A DNA stretch of 50,615 nucleotides from an uncultured Acetatifactor sp. (GTDB taxonomy: Bacteria; Bacillota; Clostridia; Lachnospirales; Lachnospiraceae), in contig CAKRYI010000019.1 of NCBI GenBank assembly GCA_934426825.1, positions 1-50,615 of the forward strand. Reading direction: 5' to 3'. A program made the translations under genes and the position numbers. Below the pieces are notes generated by a model. The model saw only the letters and a program-made list of their open reading frames with translations, was not told where the DNA came from and made no database searches. This document shows positions 1 through 8,704 of this stretch, one piece after another; the stretch's first letter is position 1, and each line of letters starts with the position of its first letter.

Positions 1-274
1 ATGGATTCTGCCAAAGCAGAATCTCAAGCCGGCACAAGCAGCCGTCTTGCCGCCACGTTGTGGCGCATTATACGAAAGCCGTGGCTTGAAAAGTAAATGT
101 CCCTGCGGGACGCTTCCTTTTCTGCGCACACAGTATAATGGATTCTGCCAAAGCAGAATCTCAAGCCGGCACAAGCAGCCGTCTTGCCGCCACGTTGTGG
201 CGCATTATACGAAAACCGCGGCTTGAAAAGTAAATGTCCCTGCGGGACGCTTCCTTTTCTGCGCATGCGGTATA
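1..274. repeat. Two tandem copies of a 137-bp hairpin-rich repeat
   Basis: Copy 1 is 1-137 and copy 2 is 138-274. They differ at only a few bases (around 89-92 against 226-229, and in the last ten bases). Each unit can fold into small hairpins: GATTCTGC/GCAGAATC with loop CAAA, CGCCAC/GTGGCG with loop GTT, and GTCCC/GGGAC with loop TGC. CAAGCC and GGCTTG enclose the middle part. A long open frame crosses it on the - strand, but it has no ribosome site and simply follows the repeat. The left edge is cut by the window, so more copies may lie upstream. Confidence 0.85.
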
Positions 275-280
275 CTCATA

Positions 281-316
281 GGAGTCTGCTAATGGAACGG
301 CAGACTTCTATTTTTT
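281..316 (+). terminator. Rho-independent terminator after the tandem repeats
   Basis: The arms GGAGTCTGC (281-289) and GCAGACTTC (300-308) form a 9-bp stem with one G-T pair. A T-rich run with six T at 311-316 follows. It probably ends a transcription unit that lies left of the window. Confidence 0.7.
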
Positions 317-453
317 GGCATAAAAGGCAGAAAACCTAAAAATAACAGTTAAAAACGGGAGTAAAAAACAGGAGTAAAATACAAATCATTGGGCAAAATA
401 CATAAAAGAACCGGTTATAAATTGACAATTTGTAACAAAATATAAAAAATATC

Positions 454-482
454 TTGCAAAATGATGAGATATATTGTATAAA
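454..482 (+). promoter_or_regulatory. sigmaA promoter of the maltodextrin operon
   Basis: TTGCAA at 454-459 and TATAAA at 477-482 are separated by 17 bases. The expected start of transcription is near 489, upstream of the palindrome at 513-527 and of the first gene at 552. Confidence 0.65.
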
Positions 483-512
483 ATAATTACAGAGTTACTT
501 AAGTCAAACATT

Positions 513-527
513 TTGAAACGTTTCCAA
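513..527 (+). promoter_or_regulatory. LacI-family operator (GAAACGTTTC core)
   Basis: The sequence TTGAAACGTTTCCAA has the perfect 10-base palindrome GAAACGTTTC at 515-524, with the central CG typical of LacI/CcpA-family sites. It lies about 30 bases after the -10 box, where a bound repressor would block elongation. The LacI-type regulator at 3616 in the same operon is the likely binder, which would make the operon self-regulated. A CcpA-type role is the alternative. Confidence 0.6.
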
Positions 528-551
528 CGTCAAAATTAAGGAGGTAGCATT

Positions 552-1850
552 ATGAAAAAGAAATTGTTAGCATTGACACTGGTTGGTGCCTGTCTGGTTT
601 CCTTATTGACAGGATGTGGCAGCAAGGACTCCGGCAGCGGCAGAGTTTATTACATGAACTTCAAGCCTGAGCAGGATGCACAGTGGCAGGAACTTGCTGA
701 AATCTACACCAAAGAGACGGGTGTTCCCGTAACGGTTATGACGGCAGCTTCCGGACAGTATGAAACCACACTGAAATCCGAGATGGCTAAGACACAGGCG
801 CCTACACTGTTTCAGGTAAACGGCCCGGTAGGACTGGAATCTTGGAAGGATTACTGCTATGACTTGAAGGATTCCGCAATCGCCAAAGAGTTGTCCAACA
901 GTGATTTCGCATTGATGGACGGCGACAAGATGGCAGGAATCGCATATGTAGTGGAATCCTACGGTATCATTTACAACAAGGCACTGTTGGAGCAGGCAGG
1001 ATATACCGCAGAGGATATTAAGAATTTTGCAGATTTGAAGAAAGTGGCTGAGGACATCACAGCTCGTTCCGCCGAACTCGGATTCTCCGCATTTACCTCA
1101 GCAGGTATGGACGGCTCCTCTGACTGGAGATTTAAGACCCATTTGGCAAACCTGCCTATCTACTATGAATACAAGGCAGACGGAATCGGAACAACCGATG
1201 CCATCAAGGGTACTTACCTTGACAATTACCGTGCAATCTGGGATTTGTACATCAACAATTCCACCTGTGACCCGGCACTCCTTTCCACCAAGACAGGTGA
1301 TGACGCCGTTGCAGAGTTTGTAACCGGCAAGGCAGTGTTCTATCAGAATGGTACTTGGGCATACGGTGATGTTTCCTCTATCGGAGATGACAATCTGGGA
1401 ATGCTTCCCATCTACATCGGAGTAGACGGTGAAGAGAATCAGGGTCTGTGTACCGGTACTGAGAACTACTGGTGTGTAAACAGCAAGGCTTCCGAAGATG
1501 ATATTCAGGCAACACTTGATTTCATTAACTGGTGTGTAACTTCCGATACCGGCGTAAAGGCAATGTGTGGTACCGATGCGGCAATGCCTTCCGGTAAAGC
1601 AGGAATGGGATTTGTAATTCCTTTCAAATCCAATCTGAAATCCAGCAACCTGTTGGTAAATATCGCAAACAAATATGTGGAAGATGGATATACCCCCGTA
1701 TCATGGAACTTCCCGACCATGCCTTCTGAGGAGTGGAAGAACGGTGTAGGTTCTGCATTAACCAGCTACGCAGCAGACCAGACAGATGCAAACTGGGATG
1801 CAGTTGTTACCGCATTCGTAGACGGTTGGGCATCTGAAGCAGCAAAATAG
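552..1850 (+). CDS. Lipoprotein sugar-binding protein of a maltodextrin-type ABC importer
   Basis: This extracellular solute-binding protein (family 1, MalE-like) captures a sugar outside the membrane and delivers it to the two permeases that follow. It is 432 aa. Residues 1-21 form a lipoprotein signal (Lys-rich start, hydrophobic core) ending in the lipobox LTGC, with Cys22 the lipidated residue. A Gly/Ser-rich tether comes next, then the bilobed binding domain. AGGAGG lies 8 bases before the ATG. A malto-oligosaccharide substrate is inferred from the downstream 4-alpha-glucanotransferase, not from the binding protein itself. No ATPase gene is present in the operon, so a shared MsmK-type ATPase encoded elsewhere is expected. 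Confidence 0.88.
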   Translation: MKKKLLALTLVGACLVSLLTGCGSKDSGSGRVYYMNFKPEQDAQWQELAEIYTKETGVPVTVMTAASGQYETTLKSEMAKTQAPTLFQVNGPVGLESWKDYCYDLKDSAIAKELSNSDFALMDGDKMAGIAYVVESYGIIYNKALLEQAGYTAEDIKNFADLKKVAEDITARSAELGFSAFTSAGMDGSSDWRFKTHLANLPIYYEYKADGIGTTDAIKGTYLDNYRAIWDLYINNSTCDPALLSTKTGDDAVAEFVTGKAVFYQNGTWAYGDVSSIGDDNLGMLPIYIGVDGEENQGLCTGTENYWCVNSKASEDDIQATLDFINWCVTSDTGVKAMCGTDAAMPSGKAGMGFVIPFKSNLKSSNLLVNIANKYVEDGYTPVSWNFPTMPSEEWKNGVGSALTSYAADQTDANWDAVVTAFVDGWASEAAK

Positions 1851-1864
1851 ATTCAGATTTTTAG

Positions 1865-1898
1865 AAATGGTGGGCGGGCTGGTGCTTGCCCACCATTT
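1865..1898 (+). terminator. Stem-loop between binding protein and permease genes
   Basis: The arms AAATGGTGGGC (1865-1875) and GCCCACCATTT (1888-1898) form a perfect 11-bp stem with a 12-base loop. Only four T follow. Such hairpins after binding-protein genes usually protect the upstream mRNA or end part of the transcripts, so binding protein is made in excess over permeases. Confidence 0.75.
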
Positions 1899-1922
1899 TC
1901 AATCAAAGAAGGAGAGTATATT

Positions 1923-2765
1923 ATGGAAAAAGCCATAAAAAAGTATATGCCAATCTTTGTCCTGCCGACGCTGTTGGCGTTTATTATCGGCTTTATAGCA
2001 CCGTTTATTTTAGGAATAGGATTGTCGTTCTGTGAATTTACCACAGTAACGGATGCCAGATTTGTGGGTTTTTCCAATTATGTTAAGGCATTTCAGGACC
2101 CGGATTTCCTGCATTCGTTCTGGTTTACGGCATTATTTGCGATTGTATCTTTGGCGGTCATCAACGTGTTTGCCTTTCTGCTGGCATTGGCACTGACCCA
2201 GAAGATGAAGGGAACCAATATTTTCCGAACCGTATTCTTTATGCCGAACCTGATTGGCGGCATTGTACTTGGATATATCTGGCAGTTGATTTTTAACGGT
2301 GTCCTTTCCAAATACAACACGGCACTGGCACTCAATGAGTGGTACGGATTCTGGGGCTTAATCATATTGGTAAGCTGGCAGCAGATTGGTTATATGATGA
2401 TTATTTATATTGCCGGATTGCAGGCAATTCCCGGAGACGTCACAGAGGCGGCGCAGATTGACGGTGCAGGACCTTTGCAGAGATTATTCAGGGTAACCAT
2501 TCCCATGATGATGCCGTCTATCACAATCTGTATGTTCCTTTCCATTACAAACGGTTTCAAACTGTTTGACCAGAACCTGTCACTGACGGCAGGCGAACCT
2601 GCAAAACAGTCTGAACTGATGGCATTGAATATTTTCAATACGTTCTACGGACGTACCGGTTGGGAAGGTGTCGGACAGGCGAAAGCAGTTTTGTTCTTTA
2701 TCATTGTAGTGGGAATCGGTATGTGGCAGTTGAAAGCAACCCGTAAAAAGGAGGTGCAGCAGTAA
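1923..2765 (+). CDS. Sugar ABC transporter permease, MalF-type
   Basis: Inner-membrane subunit of the carbohydrate importer (binding-protein-dependent transport system permease). It is 280 aa with about six hydrophobic segments, the first at residues 10-32. The cytoplasmic EAA loop that docks on the ATPase is visible as EAAQIDGAGPLQRLFRV at about residues 175-191. A GAAGGAG site precedes the ATG. Its stop overlaps the start of the next permease by one base (TAATG), which implies translational coupling and equal production of the two subunits. Confidence 0.9.
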   Translation: MEKAIKKYMPIFVLPTLLAFIIGFIAPFILGIGLSFCEFTTVTDARFVGFSNYVKAFQDPDFLHSFWFTALFAIVSLAVINVFAFLLALALTQKMKGTNIFRTVFFMPNLIGGIVLGYIWQLIFNGVLSKYNTALALNEWYGFWGLIILVSWQQIGYMMIIYIAGLQAIPGDVTEAAQIDGAGPLQRLFRVTIPMMMPSITICMFLSITNGFKLFDQNLSLTAGEPAKQSELMALNIFNTFYGRTGWEGVGQAKAVLFFIIVVGIGMWQLKATRKKEVQQ

Positions 2766-3601
2766 TGAAGAAGAGAAAAACCATCAGTCTGGTGGGAACT
2801 GTCCTTTTTACCTTTTTGGGATTACTTTATATTGCACCGATTTTGGTTGTGCTGATTAACTCCTTTAAACAGAAGGCGTATATCAGTCTGGAGCCTTTTA
2901 AACTACCCTCCGAACTGACATGGAACGGAATGGGAAACTACAGCTCCGCCATCGACCAGTACGGATTTTTAAATGCGGTTGGCTGGACCGTATTTATCAC
3001 GGTGGGTTCAGTGTTTGTGATTCTGGTATGTACCTCCATGTGCGCATGGTATATTACCCGTGTCAAAGGCAAATTTTCAGATGCCATGTACAGCCTGTGT
3101 GCAGTGTCCATGGTAGTACCCTTCCAGATGGTAATGTTTACGTTGTCTCTGATTGCAGACCGTCTGCATCTGAATACACCGTGGGGAATCATTATTATCT
3201 ATCTGGGATTCGGCGCAGGTCTTGCCGTGTTCATGTTCTGCGGATTTGTCAAATCCATTCCGTTAGAGATTGAGGAGGCGGCAATGATTGACGGCTGCAA
3301 TCCGTTAGTAACCTTTTTCGGAATTGTAATGCCGATTATGAAGCCGACTTATATTTCCGTAGGTATTTTGGAGACAATGTGGATATGGAATGACTTCCTG
3401 CTTCCGTATCTGGTACTGGATATTAACAAGTACAAGACCATTTCCATAGTGGTTCAATATATGAAAGGAAGCTATGGCCGTGTAGATATGGGTGCCATTA
3501 TGGCTGCTCTGATTATGGCGGTCATCCCTGTCATTATTTTCTACCTGTCCTGCCAGAAATATATTATTAAGGGCGTGGCAGCGGGAGCTGTGAAGGGGTA
3601 A
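2765..3601 (+). CDS. Sugar ABC transporter permease, MalG-type
   Basis: Second membrane subunit of the importer, 278 aa with about six transmembrane segments. Its EAA loop, EEAAMIDGCNPLVTFFGI, lies at about residues 172-189. AAAGGAGG inside the end of the preceding gene serves as ribosome site. It pairs with the 1923-2765 permease and receives sugar from the lipoprotein at 552. Two different permeases with one family-1 binding protein is the usual layout for oligosaccharide (CUT1) importers. Confidence 0.9.
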   Translation: MKKRKTISLVGTVLFTFLGLLYIAPILVVLINSFKQKAYISLEPFKLPSELTWNGMGNYSSAIDQYGFLNAVGWTVFITVGSVFVILVCTSMCAWYITRVKGKFSDAMYSLCAVSMVVPFQMVMFTLSLIADRLHLNTPWGIIIIYLGFGAGLAVFMFCGFVKSIPLEIEEAAMIDGCNPLVTFFGIVMPIMKPTYISVGILETMWIWNDFLLPYLVLDINKYKTISIVVQYMKGSYGRVDMGAIMAALIMAVIPVIIFYLSCQKYIIKGVAAGAVKG

Positions 3602-3615
3602 AGCGCAAATTACCT

Positions 3616-4626
3616 ATGACAGTAAAAGATATTGCAAAAGAATCGGGCTATGCGGTTGGAACGGTGTCCAGAGTTTTGAATAATCATCCGGGAGTATCGG
3701 ATGAAGCGAGACAGAAGGTGATGGAAGTGGTTGAAAAATACCACTTCCGTCTGAATACCAACGCAAAGCGGTTGAAGCAGCAAAGCGGCGGCGGAGTTGC
3801 CATTATCGTAAAGGGTACGAAAAATATGCTGTTTGCCGCACTGGTGGAAAATTTGCAGAAGCTGATTAAGGAGAGAGGTTATGCCTGTCTGATTTACTAT
3901 ATCCGTGAGGAAGAACAGGAAGTGGAGCAGGCTTTGCAGATATGCAGGGACAGACAGCCCTTGGGAATTCTCTTTTTGGGAAGCAATCAGGAGAATTTTA
4001 AGGAGCGTTTTGAATATGTGGATGTTCCCTGCGTACTGGTGACCAATTCTGCGGAGGGACTGCATTTTTCCAATCTGTCCAGTGTTTGTATTGATGATAC
4101 AAAGGCGGCAAAGGAGGCGGTGGAGTACCTGATTCGGTTAGGACACCGCAAAATCGGCATTATCGGCGGCGAAATCAGTCATTCCAACCCGGCAAGGTCC
4201 CGATACAAAGGATGCCTCAGCGCTTTTCAGGAAAACAAAATAGCGTTTGATGAGGAAAAACAGTTTTCCTACAGCTATTTCACCTTAGAGGGCGGTTATG
4301 AGGCAATGAAGGAACTTTTAAAAAAAACACCGGATATGACGGCGGTGTTTGCCATGTCCGATGTGACGGCAATGGGGGCCATCCGGGCTATTCGGGACAG
4401 CGGACGGAGAGTGCCGGAGGATGTCTCGGTGCTTGGATTTGACGGCATTGAGATGGGACAGTATTTAGTGCCGAGACTGACAACGATAGAGCAGCCGGGC
4501 GGAAGAATTGCAAAGCAGGGCGTAGAACTTTTGCTGCAATGTATTCTGGAGCATAAAGCTGCATCAAGAGTGCAGATTCCCTTTTCCCTCATAGTGGGGG
4601 AGAGCACGCGTGAGCTTCACATGTAA
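3616..4626 (+). CDS. LacI-family transcriptional repressor
   Basis: The 336-aa protein has an N-terminal LacI helix-turn-helix (residues 2-50, with GYAVGTVSRVLNNHPGVS as recognition helix region and hinge around 50-58). A periplasmic-binding-protein-like sugar sensor fills the remainder, including the VLGFDGIEMGQYLVPRLTTI stretch typical of the family. It starts 14 bases after the permease stop and has no clear ribosome site of its own, so translation probably depends on coupling. The most likely target is the operator at 513-527 in its own operon, with a maltodextrin as inducer. Target and inducer are inferences from position. Confidence 0.88.
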   Translation: MTVKDIAKESGYAVGTVSRVLNNHPGVSDEARQKVMEVVEKYHFRLNTNAKRLKQQSGGGVAIIVKGTKNMLFAALVENLQKLIKERGYACLIYYIREEEQEVEQALQICRDRQPLGILFLGSNQENFKERFEYVDVPCVLVTNSAEGLHFSNLSSVCIDDTKAAKEAVEYLIRLGHRKIGIIGGEISHSNPARSRYKGCLSAFQENKIAFDEEKQFSYSYFTLEGGYEAMKELLKKTPDMTAVFAMSDVTAMGAIRAIRDSGRRVPEDVSVLGFDGIEMGQYLVPRLTTIEQPGGRIAKQGVELLLQCILEHKAASRVQIPFSLIVGESTRELHM

Positions 4627-4678
4627 AGAAACAGGTAACAAGAGGAGTCGGTAATTAACAGACAGGAGTGTGATTGGT

Positions 4679-6172
4679 TTGAGAAAAAGCGGTATTTTAA
4701 TGCACATTACATCTCTGCCTTCCCCTTACGGGATAGGAACCATGGGAAAAGCGGCCTATGAGTTCGTGGATTTTTTGCAGGCGGGAGGTCAGTCCTGCTG
4801 GCAGCTTCTGCCGATATGTCCTACCAGTTATGGAGATTCCCCTTATCAGTCCTATTCGACTTATGCAGGAAATCCGTATTTCATAGATTTGGAGGAACTG
4901 GCGGCGGAAGGTCTGCTGGAGCCATCCGAATATGAAGAAATTGACTGGGAGTGTACACCGGACAAAATCAATTACGGTGCCATGTACCGCAAACGTTATC
5001 CGGTGCTCAGAAAGGCGGCAGAGAGATTTCTGCAAAATCCATGTGATGAATTTAAAACGTTTTCTGAGAAAAATGCCTACTGGCTGGATGACTTTGCGCT
5101 TTTTATGGCGTTAAAGGATATTCACGGCGGCGCCGCATGGAGCGAGTGGACGCCTGCGCTTCGCAATCGTGACAGTGAAGTGCTGGAAGCGGCAAAGACG
5201 GAGCATGCCGGAGAAATTGCTTTTTGGAAAGTGCTGCAATACTTTTTCTTCCGCCAGTGGAGAAAATTAAAGTTCTATGCCAATGAAAAAGGAATCAAAC
5301 TGATTGGAGACTTGCCCATTTATGTGTCCCTTGACAGTGTGGATGTCTGGGCACACGGGGAATTGTTCCAGTTGGATGAAAATAAATGTCCGAGAGAGGT
5401 GGCAGGCTGCCCGCCGGACGGATTCTCGGCAGACGGACAGCTCTGGGGAAATCCTTTGTACGACTGGGATTATATGGAGCAACAGAACTTTTCCTGGTGG
5501 GTCGGCCGTATCCGGTATCTCTGCGAGGTGTATGATGTGCTGCGCATTGACCATTTCAGGGGATTTGACACGTATTATGCCATTCCCTACGGTGAGACCA
5601 CAGCGAAAAACGGACGCTGGAAACAGGGACCGGGCATGAAATTATTCCGGGAGGTGGAGCACAGTATCGGAAGACAGCCTATCATTGCGGAGGATTTGGG
5701 ATACCTTACGGATTCCGTCAGACAGTTGTTGAAGGACAGCGGATTTCCGGGAATGAAAGTAATGGAGTTTGGGTTTGACAGTCGGGATGCCAGCGGAAGT
5801 GAGTATCTGCCCCACAATTATATCAAAAACTGTGTGGCATATGCGGGAACGCATGACAACGATACCATTTTGGGATGGTTTGACGAGGTTTCGCCGGAGG
5901 ATGCGGAATATGCCAGAAATTACCTCCGCATTTCACCGGGAGACGAACCGAACTGGTGCATGGCGGATTCCCTGTGGGAGAGTGTGGCAGAGTTGACAGT
6001 CCTGCAGGCACAGGATATACTGGGACTTGGCAGTGAGGCGCGCATGAATATTCCCTCCACGTTAGGAGAGAACTGGAAGTGGCGGGCACTGCCGGGTGTG
6101 TTTACAAAAGAACTGGCGGAGAGGTTACGATACCGGATGTGGTTATACGGACGCCTCGGCTCACAGAGATAG
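4679..6172 (+). CDS. malQ: 4-alpha-glucanotransferase (amylomaltase, GH77)
   Basis: Cytoplasmic enzyme that transfers alpha-1,4-glucan segments between malto-oligosaccharides and releases glucose. The protein is 497 aa, usual for the family. With the chosen start the catalytic residues are Asp291 in LRIDHFRGFD, Glu338 in IIAEDLGYL and Asp393 in GTHDND. I chose the TTG at 4679 because ACAGGAG (4662-4668) is 10 bases upstream and family members start just before the SGILMHITSLPS motif. The GTG at 4670 lies practically on the ribosome site. It ends the operon just before a strong terminator and supports a maltodextrin substrate for the importer. Confidence 0.95.
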   Translation: MRKSGILMHITSLPSPYGIGTMGKAAYEFVDFLQAGGQSCWQLLPICPTSYGDSPYQSYSTYAGNPYFIDLEELAAEGLLEPSEYEEIDWECTPDKINYGAMYRKRYPVLRKAAERFLQNPCDEFKTFSEKNAYWLDDFALFMALKDIHGGAAWSEWTPALRNRDSEVLEAAKTEHAGEIAFWKVLQYFFFRQWRKLKFYANEKGIKLIGDLPIYVSLDSVDVWAHGELFQLDENKCPREVAGCPPDGFSADGQLWGNPLYDWDYMEQQNFSWWVGRIRYLCEVYDVLRIDHFRGFDTYYAIPYGETTAKNGRWKQGPGMKLFREVEHSIGRQPIIAEDLGYLTDSVRQLLKDSGFPGMKVMEFGFDSRDASGSEYLPHNYIKNCVAYAGTHDNDTILGWFDEVSPEDAEYARNYLRISPGDEPNWCMADSLWESVAELTVLQAQDILGLGSEARMNIPSTLGENWKWRALPGVFTKELAERLRYRMWLYGRLGSQR

Positions 6173-6174
6173 AC

Positions 6175-6205
6175 AAAGGACACCCCTTGGCGGGTGTCCT
6201 TTTTT
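6175..6205 (+). terminator. Rho-independent terminator of the maltodextrin operon
   Basis: AAAGGACACCC (6175-6185) pairs perfectly with GGGTGTCCTTT (6192-6202) around a 6-base loop, followed by a T tract to 6205. It starts three bases after the malQ stop. The ribosome site of the next gene (AGGAGG, 6206-6211) follows directly. Confidence 0.92.
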
Positions 6206-6221
6206 AGGAGGTTTTGAAAAG

Positions 6222-7670
6222 ATGGAGAACGAAAAAATGCCGGAGTATGAAAAAACGCGGGTAAGGAATGTAGCGGAGAGTGCTGAAACGGCACAGGACG
6301 GCAAAACGGAGGAAAATAAGCTGGCGGTAATGCCGGTTGGGAAATTATTGTTTTCTCTGGCGATGCCCGCCATTGCGGCACAGATTGTGAACTTGCTGTA
6401 CAATCTGGTGGACCGTATTTATATCGGGCATATTCCGGTGGTGGGTGCGCTGGCACTGACCGGGCTTGGAGTGACCTTCCCCGTCATTACGCTGATTGCG
6501 GCATTTGCAGCGCTGATTGGATTCGGAGGCGCACCGCGGGCATCCATTGCCATGGGAAAAGGGGATAATGAGACGGCTGAGCGTATTCTGGGTAACTGTG
6601 TCTGTTTGTTAATCATTGTGGCAGTGGTTCTGACGGCGGTATTTTATGTGTTTGCGGAACCGGTTTTATTTGCGTTCGGGGCCAGTGAGGAGACCATCGT
6701 GTATGCGTTGCCCTATATCCGTATTTATGTGCTGGGCTCTCTGTTTGTGCTTATCACCACGGGACTGAATTCGTTTATCACGGCGCAGGGCTTTGCCTCG
6801 GTAGGCATGAAGACGGTGCTGATTGGTGCGGGAATCAATATTGTGCTGGACCCTGTTTTTATCTTTCTGTTTGACATGGGAGTACAGGGAGCGGCGCTGG
6901 CAACCGTGCTGTCACAGGCGGTGTCTGCGGCGTGGGTAATTCGTTTCCTCTGCGGCAAAAAGACCGTTTTGCGCATCCGTCGGAAAAACCTGCGGCTTTC
7001 TTTTAAGGTGTTCGGTCCGGTGCTGGCACTGGGAGTATCACCGTTTATCATGCAGTCCACGGAGAGTCTGTTGTCGATTTGCTTTAATACCTCCTTGCAA
7101 AAGTACGGCGGAGACATTGCGGTGGGAGCCATGACGATTCTTACCAGCGTCATACAGGCGGGCATGATGCCTTTGTCCGGACTGACACAGGGAATGCAGC
7201 CCATCGTCAGCTTTAATTACGGCGCCCAAAATTTTGCCCGTGTACGGAAAGCCTTTCTTCTGACCCTTGCGTGCTGTCTGGGATATTCGTTCCTACTCTG
7301 GGCGGCAGCCGTGTTTTTCCCCGGCGTTCTGGCGAGAATTTTTTCCACGGACGAGGATATGATAGCGTACACGGTGTGGGCAATGCGCATTTATGTGGCG
7401 GCGCAATGCCTGTTCGGCGCACAGATTGCCTGCCAGCAGACCTTTGTTGCGCTGGGAAAGGCGGTACATTCCGTGTTTCTTGCAGTGCTTAGAAAAATCA
7501 TTTTGCTGATTCCGCTGATATACATTCTGCCCGCTTTTTTAGCCGATAAGGAGATGGCTGTTTTTCTGGCGGAGCCGGTGGCGGATTTCCTTGCGGTGTG
7601 TACCACGGTGTCCCTGTTCTTTGGAACGGCATGGAAGATTATGAACCCGGAAAAAACGAAGCAGGGGTGA
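6222..7670 (+). CDS. MATE-family multidrug/cation efflux transporter
   Basis: Twelve-segment membrane transporter of the MatE family, 482 aa. These export drugs or metabolites using a sodium or proton gradient. Residues 1-40 are a charged cytoplasmic tail, after which hydrophobic helices run to the end. The first contains FSLAMPAIAAQIVNLLYNLV followed by DRIYIGH, a typical MATE start (the usual motif is D-x-x-[FY]-[IV]-G). The second half repeats the pattern (VSPFIMQSTESLLSICFN). The start at 6222 has AGGAGG 10 bases upstream. No substrate can be read from the sequence. The AraC regulator 70 bases downstream could control it. Confidence 0.92.
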   Translation: MENEKMPEYEKTRVRNVAESAETAQDGKTEENKLAVMPVGKLLFSLAMPAIAAQIVNLLYNLVDRIYIGHIPVVGALALTGLGVTFPVITLIAAFAALIGFGGAPRASIAMGKGDNETAERILGNCVCLLIIVAVVLTAVFYVFAEPVLFAFGASEETIVYALPYIRIYVLGSLFVLITTGLNSFITAQGFASVGMKTVLIGAGINIVLDPVFIFLFDMGVQGAALATVLSQAVSAAWVIRFLCGKKTVLRIRRKNLRLSFKVFGPVLALGVSPFIMQSTESLLSICFNTSLQKYGGDIAVGAMTILTSVIQAGMMPLSGLTQGMQPIVSFNYGAQNFARVRKAFLLTLACCLGYSFLLWAAAVFFPGVLARIFSTDEDMIAYTVWAMRIYVAAQCLFGAQIACQQTFVALGKAVHSVFLAVLRKIILLIPLIYILPAFLADKEMAVFLAEPVADFLAVCTTVSLFFGTAWKIMNPEKTKQG

Positions 7671-7739
7671 AAATCTGTTTTACTTTTAGAGAAGGACAAG
7701 GTAAAATATTGGGTATATACACGCAGAATGGAGAACACA

Positions 7740-8591
7740 ATGGAAGGGAAGCATAATATCAGGGTGGAGGAACTGAATCCGACATTCCTTTTTACATGGA
7801 AGGGTACACGGGATGTGGATGAGGACAGTTACCACAGCCATGACCATCTGGAACTGGCATATGTCATGGCGGGTGCGGGAAAGTATCATATAGAGGGGGA
7901 AATGTATGATGTTCGGGAGGGAGACCTTCTGATTATCAATCCGGGGGTAAAGCATCAGGCACTTTTAAGCGGTGACAGCGGGACGCCCACAACGGAATTT
8001 TTTGTGGGCGTTTCGGATTTTCAGCTGCCGGAGTATCCGTTTAATTATCTGCCGGTGCCGGGAGACGGACATATCATGCACACGGCGGGCGAGTTTAAGC
8101 AGAAAATATCAAGACTTTGCTCCGCCATGGAGACGGAAAACACGGTCTGCAAGGAAGGGCGGTATTTCATGCTCAAGGCGTATCTGATGCAGATGCTTCT
8201 TTTGATTATCAGGGAGCAGTGCGAGACGATTTCCCCGGCGGGAAGCTATGCTTTTGAATCCGTCAACAAAAAATATGTGGTGGAGCAGATTGTCAATTAT
8301 CTGGAAGATCACTATAACGAGAAGATTTCGTTAGACCAGATAGCGGAGAACATGTATCTGAGTCCCTTTTATATTTCCAAAATATTTAAGAGTGAAATCG
8401 GGGATACACCGATTCGCCATTTGATTAATATCCGTCTGGAAAAGGCAAAGGAACTGCTGGAGAGCGGCAGCGGCAGCAGTATTCAGGCGGTGGCGGCAAT
8501 GGTGGGATATGATGACGCATATCATTTCAGCAAACTGTTCAAAAAGCGCTACGGAATTTCACCGTCGCAGGCAAAGAAGAAAATCCGCTGA
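7740..8591 (+). CDS. AraC-family regulator with cupin sensor domain
   Basis: The N-terminal half (about residues 20-120) is an AraC-type cupin ligand pocket with H-x-H-x-x-x-E (HSHDHLELAYVMAG) and the GDLLIINPGVKH strand. The C-terminal 100 residues hold two helix-turn-helix motifs, with ISLDQIAENMYLSPFYISKI and the signature VGYDDAYHFSKLFKKRYGIS. The protein is 283 aa from ATG 7740, which has GGAG six bases upstream. The in-frame ATG at 7728 lacks a ribosome site. Such regulators usually answer to sugars and activate nearby transport or hydrolase genes. Here the neighbours (MATE pump and peptidase-like fusion) do not reveal the signal. Confidence 0.88.
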   Translation: MEGKHNIRVEELNPTFLFTWKGTRDVDEDSYHSHDHLELAYVMAGAGKYHIEGEMYDVREGDLLIINPGVKHQALLSGDSGTPTTEFFVGVSDFQLPEYPFNYLPVPGDGHIMHTAGEFKQKISRLCSAMETENTVCKEGRYFMLKAYLMQMLLLIIREQCETISPAGSYAFESVNKKYVVEQIVNYLEDHYNEKISLDQIAENMYLSPFYISKIFKSEIGDTPIRHLINIRLEKAKELLESGSGSSIQAVAAMVGYDDAYHFSKLFKKRYGISPSQAKKKIR

Positions 8592-8630
8592 CGGCGCAAT
8601 GTTCTTTTTTTAGTACTTAGGGAAAAAATG

Positions 8631-8659
8631 TTTTCAATGGGGGCATAATTTGCTAAAAT
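8631..8659 (+). promoter_or_regulatory. Extended -10 promoter before the DUF1905/C39-like gene
   Basis: TTTTCA (8631-8636), a 17-base spacer, then TAAAAT (8654-8659) preceded by TGC, i.e. an extended -10 element. It would start transcription near 8666, before the start codon at 8705. Confidence 0.5.
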
Positions 8660-8704
8660 TTTTCCGAAACAGGTATGCAAAACAGGAAAGGTGTGGAAAC
8701 GGAA

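Noticed and set aside
24..266. 80-codon frame on the - strand over the tandem repeats
   Set aside because: It follows the repeat unit, has no ribosome site, and its sequence repeats itself with the DNA.
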